Shown: positions 30,069 to 38,140 of the stretch, one piece after another
Numbering within the stretch: the stretch's first letter is position 1
How the letters are laid out: each line of letters starts with the position of its first letter
Assembly (NCBI RefSeq): GCF_006384975.1
Contig: NZ_CP021645.1
Coordinates: 3,748,001-3,812,000 of the forward strand
Source of the DNA: Pseudomonas oryzihabitans
GTDB taxonomy: Bacteria > Pseudomonadota > Gammaproteobacteria > Pseudomonadales > Pseudomonadaceae
Direction of reading: 5' to 3'
DNA length: 64,000 nt
The notes under the pieces: model-generated
Told to the model about the DNA's origin: nothing
Databases searched by the model: none
Seen by the model: the letters and a program-made list of their open reading frames with translations, nothing else
Translations under genes and position numbers: made by a program

Positions 30069-30698
30069 TTACTTGGCGGCGCGTTCTTTCTGGATCAGGT
30101 AGTCGGCGACTTTCAGCGCCTCGTCCGGACCACCGGCGGAGCCCAGGTCGAAGCGGTACTTGCCGTCGACCACCATGGTCGGTACGCCGGTGATCTGGTA
30201 GGCCATGGCCAGCTTCTTGTCCTTTTCCACCTGACCCTTCACGGCGAAGGAGTTGTAGGTGCTGAGGAATTTCTCGCGATCCACACCCTGGGTGGCGAGG
30301 AAGTCGGCCATTGCCTCGGGGGTATCCAGCTTCTTGTGCTCCTTGTGGATGGCGGCGAAGACGGCGTCATGCACCTTGGCTTCCACGCCCATGGCTTCCA
30401 GGGTCACGAACAACTGACCGTGCACGTTCCAGATGCCGCCGAACATGGCCGGTACGCGCTTGAAGTCGACATCGGCGGGTAGCTTCTTGGCCCAGGCGTT
30501 GAGGGTGGGCTCGAAGGCATAGCAATGTGGACAGCCGTACCAGAACAGCTCCACCACCTCGATCTTACCGGGTGTGGAGGTGGGCACCGGGCTGCTCAAT
30601 TCCACGTATTGCTTGCCGGCTTGGATGTCGTCGGCATGGGCGACCGCACCGAACAGGCTGGCGGCGGCGAACACGGCGGAGAAAAGCAGGTTGCGCAT
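30069..30698 (-). CDS. dsbA: Periplasmic thiol:disulfide oxidoreductase DsbA
   Basis: The 209-residue thioredoxin-fold oxidase has a signal peptide (MRNLLFSAVFAAASLFGAVAHA), the active site CPHC in ELFWYGCPHCYAFEP, and the cis-proline loop GVPTMVVDG. It forms disulfides in exported proteins and affects secretion and motility. The ATG at 30698 has TAGGAG upstream; the frame continues to 30776 without support. A GCCGCCGCA/TGCGGCGGC hairpin lies about 10 bp past the stop without a T-run. The cytochrome c genes that follow dsbA in P. aeruginosa are absent. Confidence 0.95.
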   Translation of the reverse strand: MRNLLFSAVFAAASLFGAVAHADDIQAGKQYVELSSPVPTSTPGKIEVVELFWYGCPHCYAFEPTLNAWAKKLPADVDFKRVPAMFGGIWNVHGQLFVTLEAMGVEAKVHDAVFAAIHKEHKKLDTPEAMADFLATQGVDREKFLSTYNSFAVKGQVEKDKKLAMAYQITGVPTMVVDGKYRFDLGSAGGPDEALKVADYLIQKERAAK

Positions 30699-30900
30699 GG
30701 GGCTACTCCTAAAGAATGAGACGCCCACCAACCGGGCGTGACGAACTGCGGGCATTGTAGCCGGGCGCATCGCCACGCCTAGTCGCCCGCTCAGCGGACG
30801 CCGGCCATGTTCAGGCTTCGTTCAGGTTACCGGTGGGCAAGGCCCTCATCTGGCGCATCCGATATACTGCTGGCTTTGCCGCGCGGTCGCGAGTACGCCC

Positions 30901-31539
30901 ATGTCCAGCTTCAAGAATCCCATCGTCGGTCTGTGCCAGCAGGCGTCCTTTCTCATCAGTGCCGCCAAGGTCGAGCAGTGTCCGACCGACAGCGGCCGGG
31001 AAGTCGCCTTCGCCGGGCGCTCCAACGCCGGCAAATCCAGTGCGCTCAATACCTTGACCCATGCGAGCCTGGCGCGTACGTCCAAGACGCCTGGACGTAC
31101 CCAGTTGCTCAACTTCTTTTCCCTGGATGAAGAGCGGCGCCTGGTGGACCTGCCCGGTTATGGCTACGCCAAGGTGCCGATCCCGCTCAAGCAGCACTGG
31201 CAGGAGCACCTGGAAGCCTATCTGAGCAGCCGTCATTCGCTCAGCGGCGTGGTGCTAATGATGGACATCCGCCATCCGCTGACCGAGTTCGACCGTTTGA
31301 TGCTGGACTGGGCCCAGGCCAGTTCCATGCCGCTGCACATCCTGCTGACCAAGGCCGACAAGCTGGCCTTCGGTGCCCAGAAGAATGCCCTGCTCAAGGT
31401 GCAGCGCGACGTGCGCCAGGGCTGGGGCGATACCGCCAGCATCCAGCTGTTCTCGGCGCCCAAGCGCCAGGGTGTGGAAGACGCCCAACGGGTGCTGGCC
31501 GCTTGGCTGGGCCTGGGCGAGCCCGCCGCCGAGGCATAA
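30901..31539 (+). CDS. engB: Ribosome biogenesis GTPase EngB (YihA/YsxC)
   Basis: This 212-residue Era/TrmE-class GTPase acts in 50S subunit assembly. Visible motifs are G1 GRSNAGKSS near residue 38, G2/T in [13 protein letters not shown]3 DLPGYGY near 84 and G4 TKADKL near 150. Length is normal. A GATATACTG -10-like box lies 40 bp upstream, and the ribosome site is weak. Its stop codon abuts the terminator of the opposing small RNA, so the two transcripts converge. Confidence 0.94.
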   Translation: MSSFKNPIVGLCQQASFLISAAKVEQCPTDSGREVAFAGRSNAGKSSALNTLTHASLARTSKTPGRTQLLNFFSLDEERRLVDLPGYGYAKVPIPLKQHWQEHLEAYLSSRHSLSGVVLMMDIRHPLTEFDRLMLDWAQASSMPLHILLTKADKLAFGAQKNALLKVQRDVRQGWGDTASIQLFSAPKRQGVEDAQRVLAAWLGLGEPAAEA

Positions 31540-31582
31540 AAAAACTCCGGACTTCCATCGGGGGAGGGGAGAAGTCCGGAGT
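31538..31582 (-). terminator. Terminator of the ErsA candidate
   Basis: On the minus strand, 12-bp perfect stem ACTCCGGACTTC/GAAGTCCGGAGT with a 15-nt loop is followed directly by seven T residues. The T-tract touches the engB stop codon on the other strand. Confidence 0.85.
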
Positions 31583-31664
31583 CCAAGTCTGGTCCGCCCA
31601 AGCGGGGGCCAGAATCTGCCAACACTAAACAGCAAAGGAGCAGAACGGCTATCCAAACCGTTCA
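31538..31664 (-). ncRNA. ersA: ErsA small regulatory RNA (candidate)
   Basis: About 127 nt run from a sigma-22 type promoter to a strong terminator with no coding frame, next to engB. This is where ErsA (about 132 nt) is encoded in P. aeruginosa and where Spot 42 lies in enterics. The 5' part folds as GAACGG/CCGTTC with a loop TTTGGATAG. The pyrimidine-rich CTGCTCCTTTGCTG that follows is an anti-Shine-Dalgarno type seed. In P. aeruginosa ErsA is AlgU-dependent and represses algC. The matching algC site is at 3795-3809 in this window. The polA gene usually flanking it is replaced by argC. The exact 5' end is estimated. Confidence 0.78.
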
Positions 31665-31669
31665 GCTGT

Positions 31670-31696
31670 TCAGACGGGGCACCGTGAAAAAGGTTC
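31670..31696 (-). promoter_or_regulatory. Sigma-22 (AlgU) type promoter of the ErsA candidate
   Basis: On the minus strand GAACCT (31696-31691), a 16-bp spacer and TCTGA (31674-31670) match the AlgU/RpoE consensus GAACTT-N16/17-TCTGA with one mismatch. Transcription would start about 5-7 bases further on, near 31664. Confidence 0.8.
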
Positions 31697-31727
31697 GCCC
31701 CGGCCGAGAATAAAGCGCGTGTCCGGA

Positions 31728-32681
31728 TCAGCGGCCGCTGGCGAGGCCCAGGCCCTCGTCGACACCCAGGTGCACGTTCATGCACTGGACCGCCGCCCCG
31801 GCCGCACCCTTGCCCAGATTGTCCAGGCGCGCGACCAGGGTCAGCCGCTCGGCGTTGCCGAAGACGAAGAGGTCGGCACGGTTGGTGTCGTTGCTGGCCT
31901 GGACGTCGAAGAAGCCATTGTCCAGCTCCTCCTCGGCCGCCACCGGTGCGACGCGAATGAAGGCTTCGCCCTCGTAGTGGCGCGCCAGGGCGGCCTGCAG
32001 GTCGGCAGCAGTGGTGCCGGGACGCAATTGGCTGGCGTGCAGCGGAATGGTCACCGCCAGGCCCTTGAGGAAGGGACCGACGATGGGGCTGAACACGGGA
32101 GCCGCGGCCAGACCGCTCTGCACGCGCATTTCCGGCAGGTGCTTGTGGCCCTGGGCCATGGCGTAGGGCCGCGGGCTCTGCAGGCGCGCATCGCCACCCG
32201 CTTCGTAGGCGGCGATCATCTGCTTGCCACCGCCGCTGTAACCGGTCAGGGAAAAGGCCGACAGCGGCGTCTCCGGGGCCAGCAGGCCGGCGTCCACCAG
32301 CGGGCGGGCCAGCAGGATGAAGGCGGTGGCGTGACAGCCAGGGTTGGCGATGCGCTTACTGGCGCGGAGCGCCTCGCGCTGACCCGGAGCCAGCTCGGGC
32401 AGGCCGTAGGTCCAGCTGCTGTCGGTGCGGAAGGCGGTGCTGGCGTCGATGATGCAGGTGTTCGGATTGGTGACCAGGCTGACCGCTTCACGGGAGGCGG
32501 CGTCGGGCAGGCACAGGAAGGCCACGTCGGCGGCATTGAGGAAGCGTGCCCGCTCGGCCGGGTCCTTGCGCTTGCTTTCGTCGATGCGCAGCAGCTCGAT
32601 GTCCGGGCGACCGGTCAGGTAGTCCAGCAGACGCAGGCCGGTGGTGCCTTCCTGGCCGTCGACGAAAACTTTGAAGCTCAT
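31728..32681 (-). CDS. argC: N-acetyl-gamma-glutamyl-phosphate reductase, type 2
   Basis: The 317-residue NADPH-dependent enzyme reduces N-acetylglutamyl phosphate to the semialdehyde in arginine synthesis. The N-terminal nucleotide-binding motif is [19 protein letters not shown], and the catalytic cysteine lies in NPGCHATAF near residue 116. The compact length and lack of the type 1 insertion mark it as the type 2 form. It acts right after ArgB. It stands alone, downstream of which lie the ersA promoter and gene on the same strand, with no clear terminator between them. Confidence 0.93.
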   Translation of the reverse strand: MSFKVFVDGQEGTTGLRLLDYLTGRPDIELLRIDESKRKDPAERARFLNAADVAFLCLPDAASREAVSLVTNPNTCIIDASTAFRTDSSWTYGLPELAPGQREALRASKRIANPGCHATAFILLARPLVDAGLLAPETPLSAFSLTGYSGGGKQMIAAYEAGGDARLQSPRPYAMAQGHKHLPEMRVQSGLAAAPVFSPIVGPFLKGLAVTIPLHASQLRPGTTAADLQAALARHYEGEAFIRVAPVAAEEELDNGFFDVQASNDTNRADLFVFGNAERLTLVARLDNLGKGAAGAAVQCMNVHLGVDEGLGLASGR

Positions 32682-32850
32682 GGCGGTGCCTCTCGCGGAT
32701 GGGCGCTGAAAAGCCGATTGTAGCGATTCGAGCAGTTCAGGGGTACGCCGGAGGTCAGGGATACAGCTGCATTCCGCGCGACCGGCGCAGTAGGGCGGGC
32801 CAGAGCTGTTCGGCCAGGTTTGACAGGTACAGATTGAAATCTAAATATTT

Positions 32851-32862
32851 TGTATAGATACA
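32851..32862. promoter_or_regulatory. Short palindrome upstream of the DUF1127 gene
   Basis: TGTAT-AG-ATACA lies in an AT-rich patch about 80 bp before the DUF1127 start, in the 259-bp gap shared with argC. It is a candidate regulator-binding or promoter element; the regulator is unknown. Confidence 0.3.
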
Positions 32863-32940
32863 GTAATGCATGGCTGTAGGTGTTGCGCTTGCCTGTTACC
32901 GGTGAAGCTGGGTCTCCCTGCCGCTTCACTGGAATCTGCC

Positions 32941-33150
32941 ATGGACCGCCTTTCGTCTAGTACTCCGTTCACCGGCCTGCGTACCTGCCGCCTTGGACTC
33001 GGCCGTCTGCTGGGGCTGTTGGCCCGCTGGCGGCACCGCATGGTTTCGCGTCGGCAGCTGCAGCAACTGGACAGCCGAGCGCTGGCCGATCTGGGGCTGA
33101 ACCAGGCAGATCAGTATCGGGAAGGCGACAAGCCGTTCTGGCGGGAGTGA
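32941..33150 (+). CDS. DUF1127 domain-containing small protein
   Basis: The 69-residue basic protein carries the C-terminal DUF1127 motif (RRQLQQLDSRALADLGLNQADQYRE, ending KPFW). DUF1127 proteins are short Arg-rich proteins; some bind RNA or affect phosphate and stress metabolism, but most are uncharacterised. The in-frame ATG at 32941 fits the family length; an upstream ATG at 32866 adds 25 unlikely residues. The ribosome site is weak (TGGAATC). Confidence 0.75.
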   Translation: MDRLSSSTPFTGLRTCRLGLGRLLGLLARWRHRMVSRRQLQQLDSRALADLGLNQADQYREGDKPFWRE

Positions 33151-33223
33151 AATTCCGCGCCGGGATGCGACTTACTGGCGCTGACGGTAGTCTCACTCAG
33201 GCCTATCCAGACGGGAGTCATCC

Positions 33224-33544
33224 ATGAAAACGCTACACCTGGGCGCCGCCGCGGCGCTGTTCTGCCTGTCCTCCGCCGCTTCGGCGTCGAGTTTCTATGT
33301 CACCACCGACATCATCGTCAACGCCATCGACGCGACCTCCGATGCCACCTCGGCCATCACCGGTTCGTTCAAGAACGACAAGCTGGTGCTCGAGGCGCGT
33401 GACGACGCCGCCAGTTTCGTCGGCAGTGCCGGCGATATTCGCGGGGTACGCCTGGAGGCGGCGCTGGATCATCTGCGCACCCAGGCGCCACAGCTGCGTC
33501 AGGCCAGCGATGCACAGCTGGCCCAGGCGATCCTGGCGATCTAA
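33224..33544 (+). CDS. DUF2388 exported protein, copy 1
   Basis: This 106-residue secreted protein has a signal peptide ending near SSAASAS. The DUF2388 core follows, with KNDKLVLEARDDAASFVGS, DIRGVRLEAAL and the C-terminal DAQLAQAILAI. Function unknown. It is the first of three tandem paralogues that lead into the DUF4105 gene, probably one operon. ACGGGAGTCATCC precedes the ATG. Confidence 0.82.
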   Translation: MKTLHLGAAAALFCLSSAASASSFYVTTDIIVNAIDATSDATSAITGSFKNDKLVLEARDDAASFVGSAGDIRGVRLEAALDHLRTQAPQLRQASDAQLAQAILAI

Positions 33545-33646
33545 AGCGCAACACCGCGAAACGCTAGGCGCGCCGCTTGGCGGCTAGCCCGCGGCGGGGT
33601 GCTGCGTTAGCCTTGGCGACCATCTGCCACCGGAGGGTCGCCAACC

Positions 33647-33946
33647 ATGTTTTTCCGCCGTTCTGCCGGGCTGCTGCTCGGTCTCTCTCTTGCCGCACCG
33701 GCGTTTGCCTTGGACTCCACCACCGAGAGTCTGGTCAAGACCCTCTATGGCACCAGCCAGCTCACCACCGCGCCCTTCCAGAACAAGCTGGTCCTGGCGG
33801 CGCGGGACGATGCCGCGACCTTCGTCGCCACCGACGGCGTCGTGCGTGGCGCGCAGCTGGAAGAAACCCTGAGAGCCCTGCGCGCGGCCGATCCCGGCTT
33901 GCACGCTTCCGATCGGGAACTCGCCCAGGCCATTCTGAGTCAGTAA
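33647..33946 (+). CDS. DUF2388 exported protein, copy 2
   Basis: The 99-residue paralogue has signal peptide MFFRRSAGLLLGLSLAAPAFA, then FQNKLVLAARDDAATFVAT, VVRGAQLEETLRAL and RELAQAILSQ. It shares the ARDDA-A-FV and LAQAIL signatures with its neighbours but has diverged elsewhere. It lies 102 bp after copy 1 and 34 bp before copy 3. Confidence 0.8.
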   Translation: MFFRRSAGLLLGLSLAAPAFALDSTTESLVKTLYGTSQLTTAPFQNKLVLAARDDAATFVATDGVVRGAQLEETLRALRAADPGLHASDRELAQAILSQ

Positions 33947-33980
33947 TCCGTTTCAATTCCGTGACATCCCTGGAGTATCC

Positions 33981-34301
33981 ATGCGCCGTTCCCTGCTTAT
34001 CGCCGCTGCCCTGACCCTGGGCGTTTCGAGCCTGGCTCAGGCCCAGACGCTGGTGGCCACCAGTAACATCGTGGTGCGGGCGCTGCAGCGCAGCATCGAC
34101 TTCACCTCCGATACCACCACGTCCATCCGCGATGCCAAGATGATCCAGGCGGCGCGTGGCGATGCCGCCAGTTTCGTCGCCAGCAATGGCGACATCCGTG
34201 GCGTGCAGCTGGAAGAAGCCTTCCGCAGCCTGCGCGATCAGCTCCCGGCCGCCCGCGAGGCCAACGATCTGCAGCTGGCTCAAGCCATCCTCGCGCTGTG
34301 A
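33981..34301 (+). CDS. DUF2388 exported protein, copy 3
   Basis: The 106-residue paralogue has signal peptide MRRSLLIAAALTLGVSSLAQAQ, then DAKMIQAARGDAASFVASN, DIRGVQLEEAFRSL and QLAQAILAL. It is closest in layout to copy 1. Its TGA stop overlaps the GTG start of the DUF4105 gene (GTGA), indicating translational coupling and a functional link. Confidence 0.82.
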   Translation: MRRSLLIAAALTLGVSSLAQAQTLVATSNIVVRALQRSIDFTSDTTTSIRDAKMIQAARGDAASFVASNGDIRGVQLEEAFRSLRDQLPAAREANDLQLAQAILAL

Positions 34302-36259
34302 ACGGCCGTGCCGGCCGGCTGTGGGTGTGGCTGGCCGGCCTTGCGGCCGGGTTGGCCCTCGGTGGGGCCCAGGCCGCCCTGCGCCTCGAACTCGATACCC
34401 AGGGGCTGACGCCGGCCCAGGTCCAGGCGACCCAGCACCTGCTGGATGAAGCCCAGGCGTTGCTGCCACCGACATTCAAGGCGGCGCTGGATGAGCGTAT
34501 CCAGGTGCACTGGAGTGATGAGTTATTGCAGGAGGCCTATGGCGAGGCCGACCGCTACACCCTGCAACTCAACCGCCGCCTGTTGCCGAGCCTGGTGGAT
34601 GGCAGCGATACCCGGATCCAGACCGGGCGTCCCCACGGCACCCAGCATCGCGAGCTGCTGGCCACGGTGCTCCATGAGCTGACCCACTTCTACGACCGTG
34701 AGCAGGTCTGGACGCCTGCGCAGCGCCAGCTGATCCTGTACTGCGGTGGCCTGGACCTGACGTCCGACAAATTGCCGCTGAAATGCCAGGGGCAGGCCGG
34801 GCGCAGCTATACGCTGTCGGATGATCCGCGGCTGCTGGACCTGGCTGGTTGGCAGGTGAAGACCCGCAAGTACGGTAATCGCGAATCCAAGAATCTGTTC
34901 GTTGCCCGCAGTCCCGATCTCTATGAGCTCACCAACCCGAAGGAATTCGTGGCGGTGAACATGGAGTACTTCCTGCTCGACCCCAGCTACGCCTGCCGGC
35001 GACCGGGGTTGCAGCAGTATTTCGCCGAGCATTTTGGCTGGTCGCCGCCCCACGACGCCTGTCCCGGTCGCTATCCCTATCTCAACGCCGGCAACGACTT
35101 CGGCGAGGCGCCCCTGGGCTGGCTCGATCCGGAGCGGGTCTATGCGGTGGACTACCTGCTCGCCGAGGGTAACGAGAAGGTCATGAGCCGCTGGGGGCAC
35201 AGCATGCTGCGCCTGGTGGTCTGCGCGCCCGGGCGGCCGCGTGGGCCGGATTGCCGGCTGGATCTGCAATACCATCTGGTGCTGTCGTTCCGCGCCTTCG
35301 TCAACGATGTCCAGCTCTCCAGCTGGCGCGGCCTGACCGGCTCCTACCCCTCGCGGCTGTTCGTGTTGCCGCTGGCCCAGGTGGTGGACGAATACACCAA
35401 GGTGGAGCTGCGGGGCCTGCAATCGGTCCCCCTCAAGCTGACCCGCCCGGAGATCGCCGACTTCCTCGAGCGCACGGCCCAGGTGCACTGGAGCTATGAC
35501 GGCCAGTACTACTTCATCACCAACAATTGCGCGGTGGAGACCTTCAAGCTGTTGCACGATGGGGTACCGCGTTTGGCGGCTGCCCAGCTCGACGTCATCA
35601 CCCCCACTGGGCTGATGGATGCCCTGAGGATCAAGGGGCTGGTGGATACCTCGGTGCTGGACGATCCGCGCGAGGCGCTGCGCCTGGGCTATCGCTTCGA
35701 CAGCTTCCGCGAGCGATTCCAGGCGATGTTCAAGGTGGCCAAGGAGCGCCTGAGCCTCCCTCAGCCGGATGTAGAGGCCTGGCTGGCGCTGACCCCGCAA
35801 CAGCGCCGCGCCTACTTCGCCCACGCCGACCTGCGCGGCAGTGCTGCCCTGTTGCTGCTGGAGCAGGCGGCCTATCGCCGGGCGTTGCTGCAGGCCCAGA
35901 CCGAGCTCAAGGACCGCTACCTGGGTGAGGACGCGGTGGACAAGGCGCGCTTCGGCAAGGCCGGCAATGCCCTGGAACAGATCCTCAAGGACAGCGGCTA
36001 CCTGAGCCGGCCCGCCGAATTGCTGGGTACCACCGGCTATGGCCTGCCGCAGCCGGGCGAATGGCAGCAACTGACCGCCGAGAGCCAGAAGCGCCAGGCC
36101 CAGCTGCGCAGCCTCAGGGACACGCTGAACAATGAGGTCCGCCAGCTGCTCTCGCCCGAGGCACGGGATGGCCTGGATCTGACCGAGGCCAACCTGGACC
36201 TGCTGGGCAAGCATCTGCGTGAGTTGAACAAGGCCAGCGGTGGCCTGGAGCTGAAGTAG
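34298..36259 (+). CDS. DUF4105 domain-containing exported protein
   Basis: This 653-residue protein starts at a GTG overlapping the previous stop and has a signal peptide (MNGRAGRLWVWLAGLAAGLA, cleavage near AQAA). An N-terminal region contains a metalloprotease-like VLHELTHFYDREQ motif near residue 127. The DUF4105 domain follows (about 290-470), with GHSMLRLVV, a Cys/His pattern and FITNNCAVETFKL resembling NlpC/P60-like papain-fold catalytic Cys-His proteins. The C-terminus is helical and charged. It is likely periplasmic or envelope-associated; the substrate is unknown. Confidence 0.8.
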   Translation: MNGRAGRLWVWLAGLAAGLALGGAQAALRLELDTQGLTPAQVQATQHLLDEAQALLPPTFKAALDERIQVHWSDELLQEAYGEADRYTLQLNRRLLPSLVDGSDTRIQTGRPHGTQHRELLATVLHELTHFYDREQVWTPAQRQLILYCGGLDLTSDKLPLKCQGQAGRSYTLSDDPRLLDLAGWQVKTRKYGNRESKNLFVARSPDLYELTNPKEFVAVNMEYFLLDPSYACRRPGLQQYFAEHFGWSPPHDACPGRYPYLNAGNDFGEAPLGWLDPERVYAVDYLLAEGNEKVMSRWGHSMLRLVVCAPGRPRGPDCRLDLQYHLVLSFRAFVNDVQLSSWRGLTGSYPSRLFVLPLAQVVDEYTKVELRGLQSVPLKLTRPEIADFLERTAQVHWSYDGQYYFITNNCAVETFKLLHDGVPRLAAAQLDVITPTGLMDALRIKGLVDTSVLDDPREALRLGYRFDSFRERFQAMFKVAKERLSLPQPDVEAWLALTPQQRRAYFAHADLRGSAALLLLEQAAYRRALLQAQTELKDRYLGEDAVDKARFGKAGNALEQILKDSGYLSRPAELLGTTGYGLPQPGEWQQLTAESQKRQAQLRSLRDTLNNEVRQLLSPEARDGLDLTEANLDLLGKHLRELNKASGGLELK

Positions 36260-36324
36260 GGCGGTTGGGGCTGTGTTGGGGCTTCGCTGCGCTCAACAGT
36301 GCCCAAGGCCTAGCTTGCACTATT

Positions 36325-36396
36325 GGGCTTCGACGATGAAACCGTCTCAACCCAACCTACAAGTCCCGTAGGTTGGGTTGAGCGTTATCGAAGCCC
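36325..36396. repeat. Bipartite palindrome (REP-like element)
   Basis: The outer arms GGGCTTCGA (36325-36333) and TCGAAGCCC (36388-36396) enclose inner arms TCAACCCAACCTAC (36347-36360) and GTAGGTTGGGTTGA (36368-36381). The GTAGGTTGGGTTGA arm looks like a widespread pseudomonad intergenic repeat. It lies between convergent genes and may also terminate transcription. Confidence 0.65.
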
Positions 36397-36406
36397 GACA
36401 CTGCAC

Positions 36407-37870
36407 TTAGCGCTTCGGCGCCTTGTTCTGGGGCTTGGCGGGAGGCGCCGGTGGCTGTGGTGGCTGCAGCAGGGCCAGCAATTGCTCCGGTGGGACTTCC
36501 TGGCCGTTGAGCAGCAGGCGACCCGCCGCGTAGTTCAGCGTGGCCACCAGATCCTTGCCTTCGGCTTTGAGCAGGCCGCTGTTCAGGCCGATGTTGGCCA
36601 GGGCTTCCGCGGTCGCCTGGGCCTGTTGCTGCATGGCAGGTTGCTCGCGCTGGCCACCGGCCTGGAACAGTACGCCGTCCACCAGGCTGCTGCGCGCCAC
36701 CGCCAGGCGAGCGTCGAGCCGGGACAGCACCTGGGCACCGAGTTGCGCTGGCGGCAGGTCATAGGTCGTGGGCTTGTCCAGCGTCAGGTCGAGGCGCAGA
36801 TGGTTGCTGCCGCTTGCCGTGTCGAAGCGCAGATCGTCCACCACCAGTTGCGGACGTGTCGCGAGGACGTCGCTCAGGTGCTGTTGCAGGGTCGCCTGGG
36901 TAGTGGGATCGAGGCCTTCGTCGGTATCCAGCGGCAGGTGCTGCAGCAGGGTATTCAGTTGGGCGAGAGCGGGGCTGTCGAGATGGCTGTAGCGGGCGCT
37001 CAGGGTCGCCTTGCCCAGCGTCTGGCCGGCCACGGCGAGGCGACCCAGGCTGGCGTCGAGCGTGCCGGAGAGCTGCTGGCCCTGTTGCTGAGTATCGCCC
37101 TTTAGCTGTAGGTCCTGCAATTGCACCTCTGGCTGGCCGGGCATGGCCAGGACCAGCCCCGTCAGGCGCAAGGCGCCCGGGCCGAGCCAGAAGCCATCGG
37201 CATTGCGGCGGTTGTCGCCGGTCAGGCTGAGGCCTTGCAGTTCCAGCTTGGTCCAGCCGTCGGGCGTGCGGACGTTGAAGCTGAAGTGCCCCACCGAGCC
37301 CTCCAGGCGGAACTGCTGGGCCTCCAGATCGGTACGGAAGCCGGCGTTCAGGCCGGAGAAGGCGACTGCGCCCTGGGGCTGGTCCATCTGCAGCGGGGCG
37401 ACGATCAACTGGCCGTCGACCGCCCGGTCGTAGCCGAGCGTCGCGTCGAGCTGCACCGGCTCGGCGCCCTTGGCCAGGGTGAACAGCTCCGCCACGATGG
37501 GAGTGCGTATCAGGGTGAGGCGGTTGACCGCCATGACCGGCGCCAACTGCAGGGACTTCAGGCGCGTGAGCGGGAAGGGGCCGTGTTGGATCTGGTCTGC
37601 CACCCGCAGCACCTCGACCGGGGAGCGGTCTTCCGGTTGCATGCTCAGGCTAAAAATGGCGCTGCTGCTGAACAGGCCACGGTGGAACTCGGCCAGCTGG
37701 ATCTGCGGGCGATACTCCGGCATCTCGGCTTGCAGGGCTGCCTGGGCCTGGCTTGCGGCCTGGCGCAATTCGCCTTCCAGGCGACCCCCGGTATACCAGG
37801 CGCCACCGACGCCGATGCCGACGGCCACCAGGGCAAGACCAGCCAGGGTGGTGAAAAGAGGTTTCTTCAT
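36407..37870 (-). CDS. YdgA family (DUF945) protein
   Basis: The 487-residue protein begins MKKPLFTTLAGLALVAVGIG, with an N-terminal membrane anchor or uncleaved signal. A long region of beta-rich repeats typical of the YdgA/DUF945 family follows (YTGGRLEGELRQ, SVGHFSFNVRTPDGW, TFDL-like motifs), and the tail is Pro/Gln/Lys-rich. It is likely an inner-membrane or periplasmic protein of unknown function. The ATG at 37870 is preferred over 38002 because the signal starts there and AAAGGGA lies upstream. Confidence 0.8.
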   Translation of the reverse strand: MKKPLFTTLAGLALVAVGIGVGGAWYTGGRLEGELRQAASQAQAALQAEMPEYRPQIQLAEFHRGLFSSSAIFSLSMQPEDRSPVEVLRVADQIQHGPFPLTRLKSLQLAPVMAVNRLTLIRTPIVAELFTLAKGAEPVQLDATLGYDRAVDGQLIVAPLQMDQPQGAVAFSGLNAGFRTDLEAQQFRLEGSVGHFSFNVRTPDGWTKLELQGLSLTGDNRRNADGFWLGPGALRLTGLVLAMPGQPEVQLQDLQLKGDTQQQGQQLSGTLDASLGRLAVAGQTLGKATLSARYSHLDSPALAQLNTLLQHLPLDTDEGLDPTTQATLQQHLSDVLATRPQLVVDDLRFDTASGSNHLRLDLTLDKPTTYDLPPAQLGAQVLSRLDARLAVARSSLVDGVLFQAGGQREQPAMQQQAQATAEALANIGLNSGLLKAEGKDLVATLNYAAGRLLLNGQEVPPEQLLALLQPPQPPAPPAKPQNKAPKR

Positions 37871-38077
37871 GGGGCGACAAATCCCTTTGCAAAGGTCACG
37901 CGGGAATTGCCCACGCAAATCGGAAGCGAGTGTACGAAAGCGCCGAGCCAATGCCGAGGGGGATAACGGGTCCGCTACGATGGGTTTGTGATCCCTTTCC
38001 ACTGCGGCTCGCCCTGAGTCGACGACTCAGGCAACGGGTGCTAGCGTGCCGCGGTCCCCTCTGCCGGAGAATCCGCC

Positions 38078-38140
38078 ATGACCGCCCCTGTATCCCTGCC
38101 TGCCATCCCTTCGGTTTCGCTGCGGGAGGTGCTGGCATGA
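38078..38140 (+). CDS. Possible 20-residue leader peptide upstream of the kinase gene
   Basis: ATG follows CCGGAGAATCCGCC and encodes MTAPVSLPAIPSVSLREVLA. Its TGA overlaps the kinase ATG (ATGA). It could be a translationally coupled leader or a small protein; no homology is recognised and it may be fortuitous. Confidence 0.3.
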   Translation: MTAPVSLPAIPSVSLREVLA

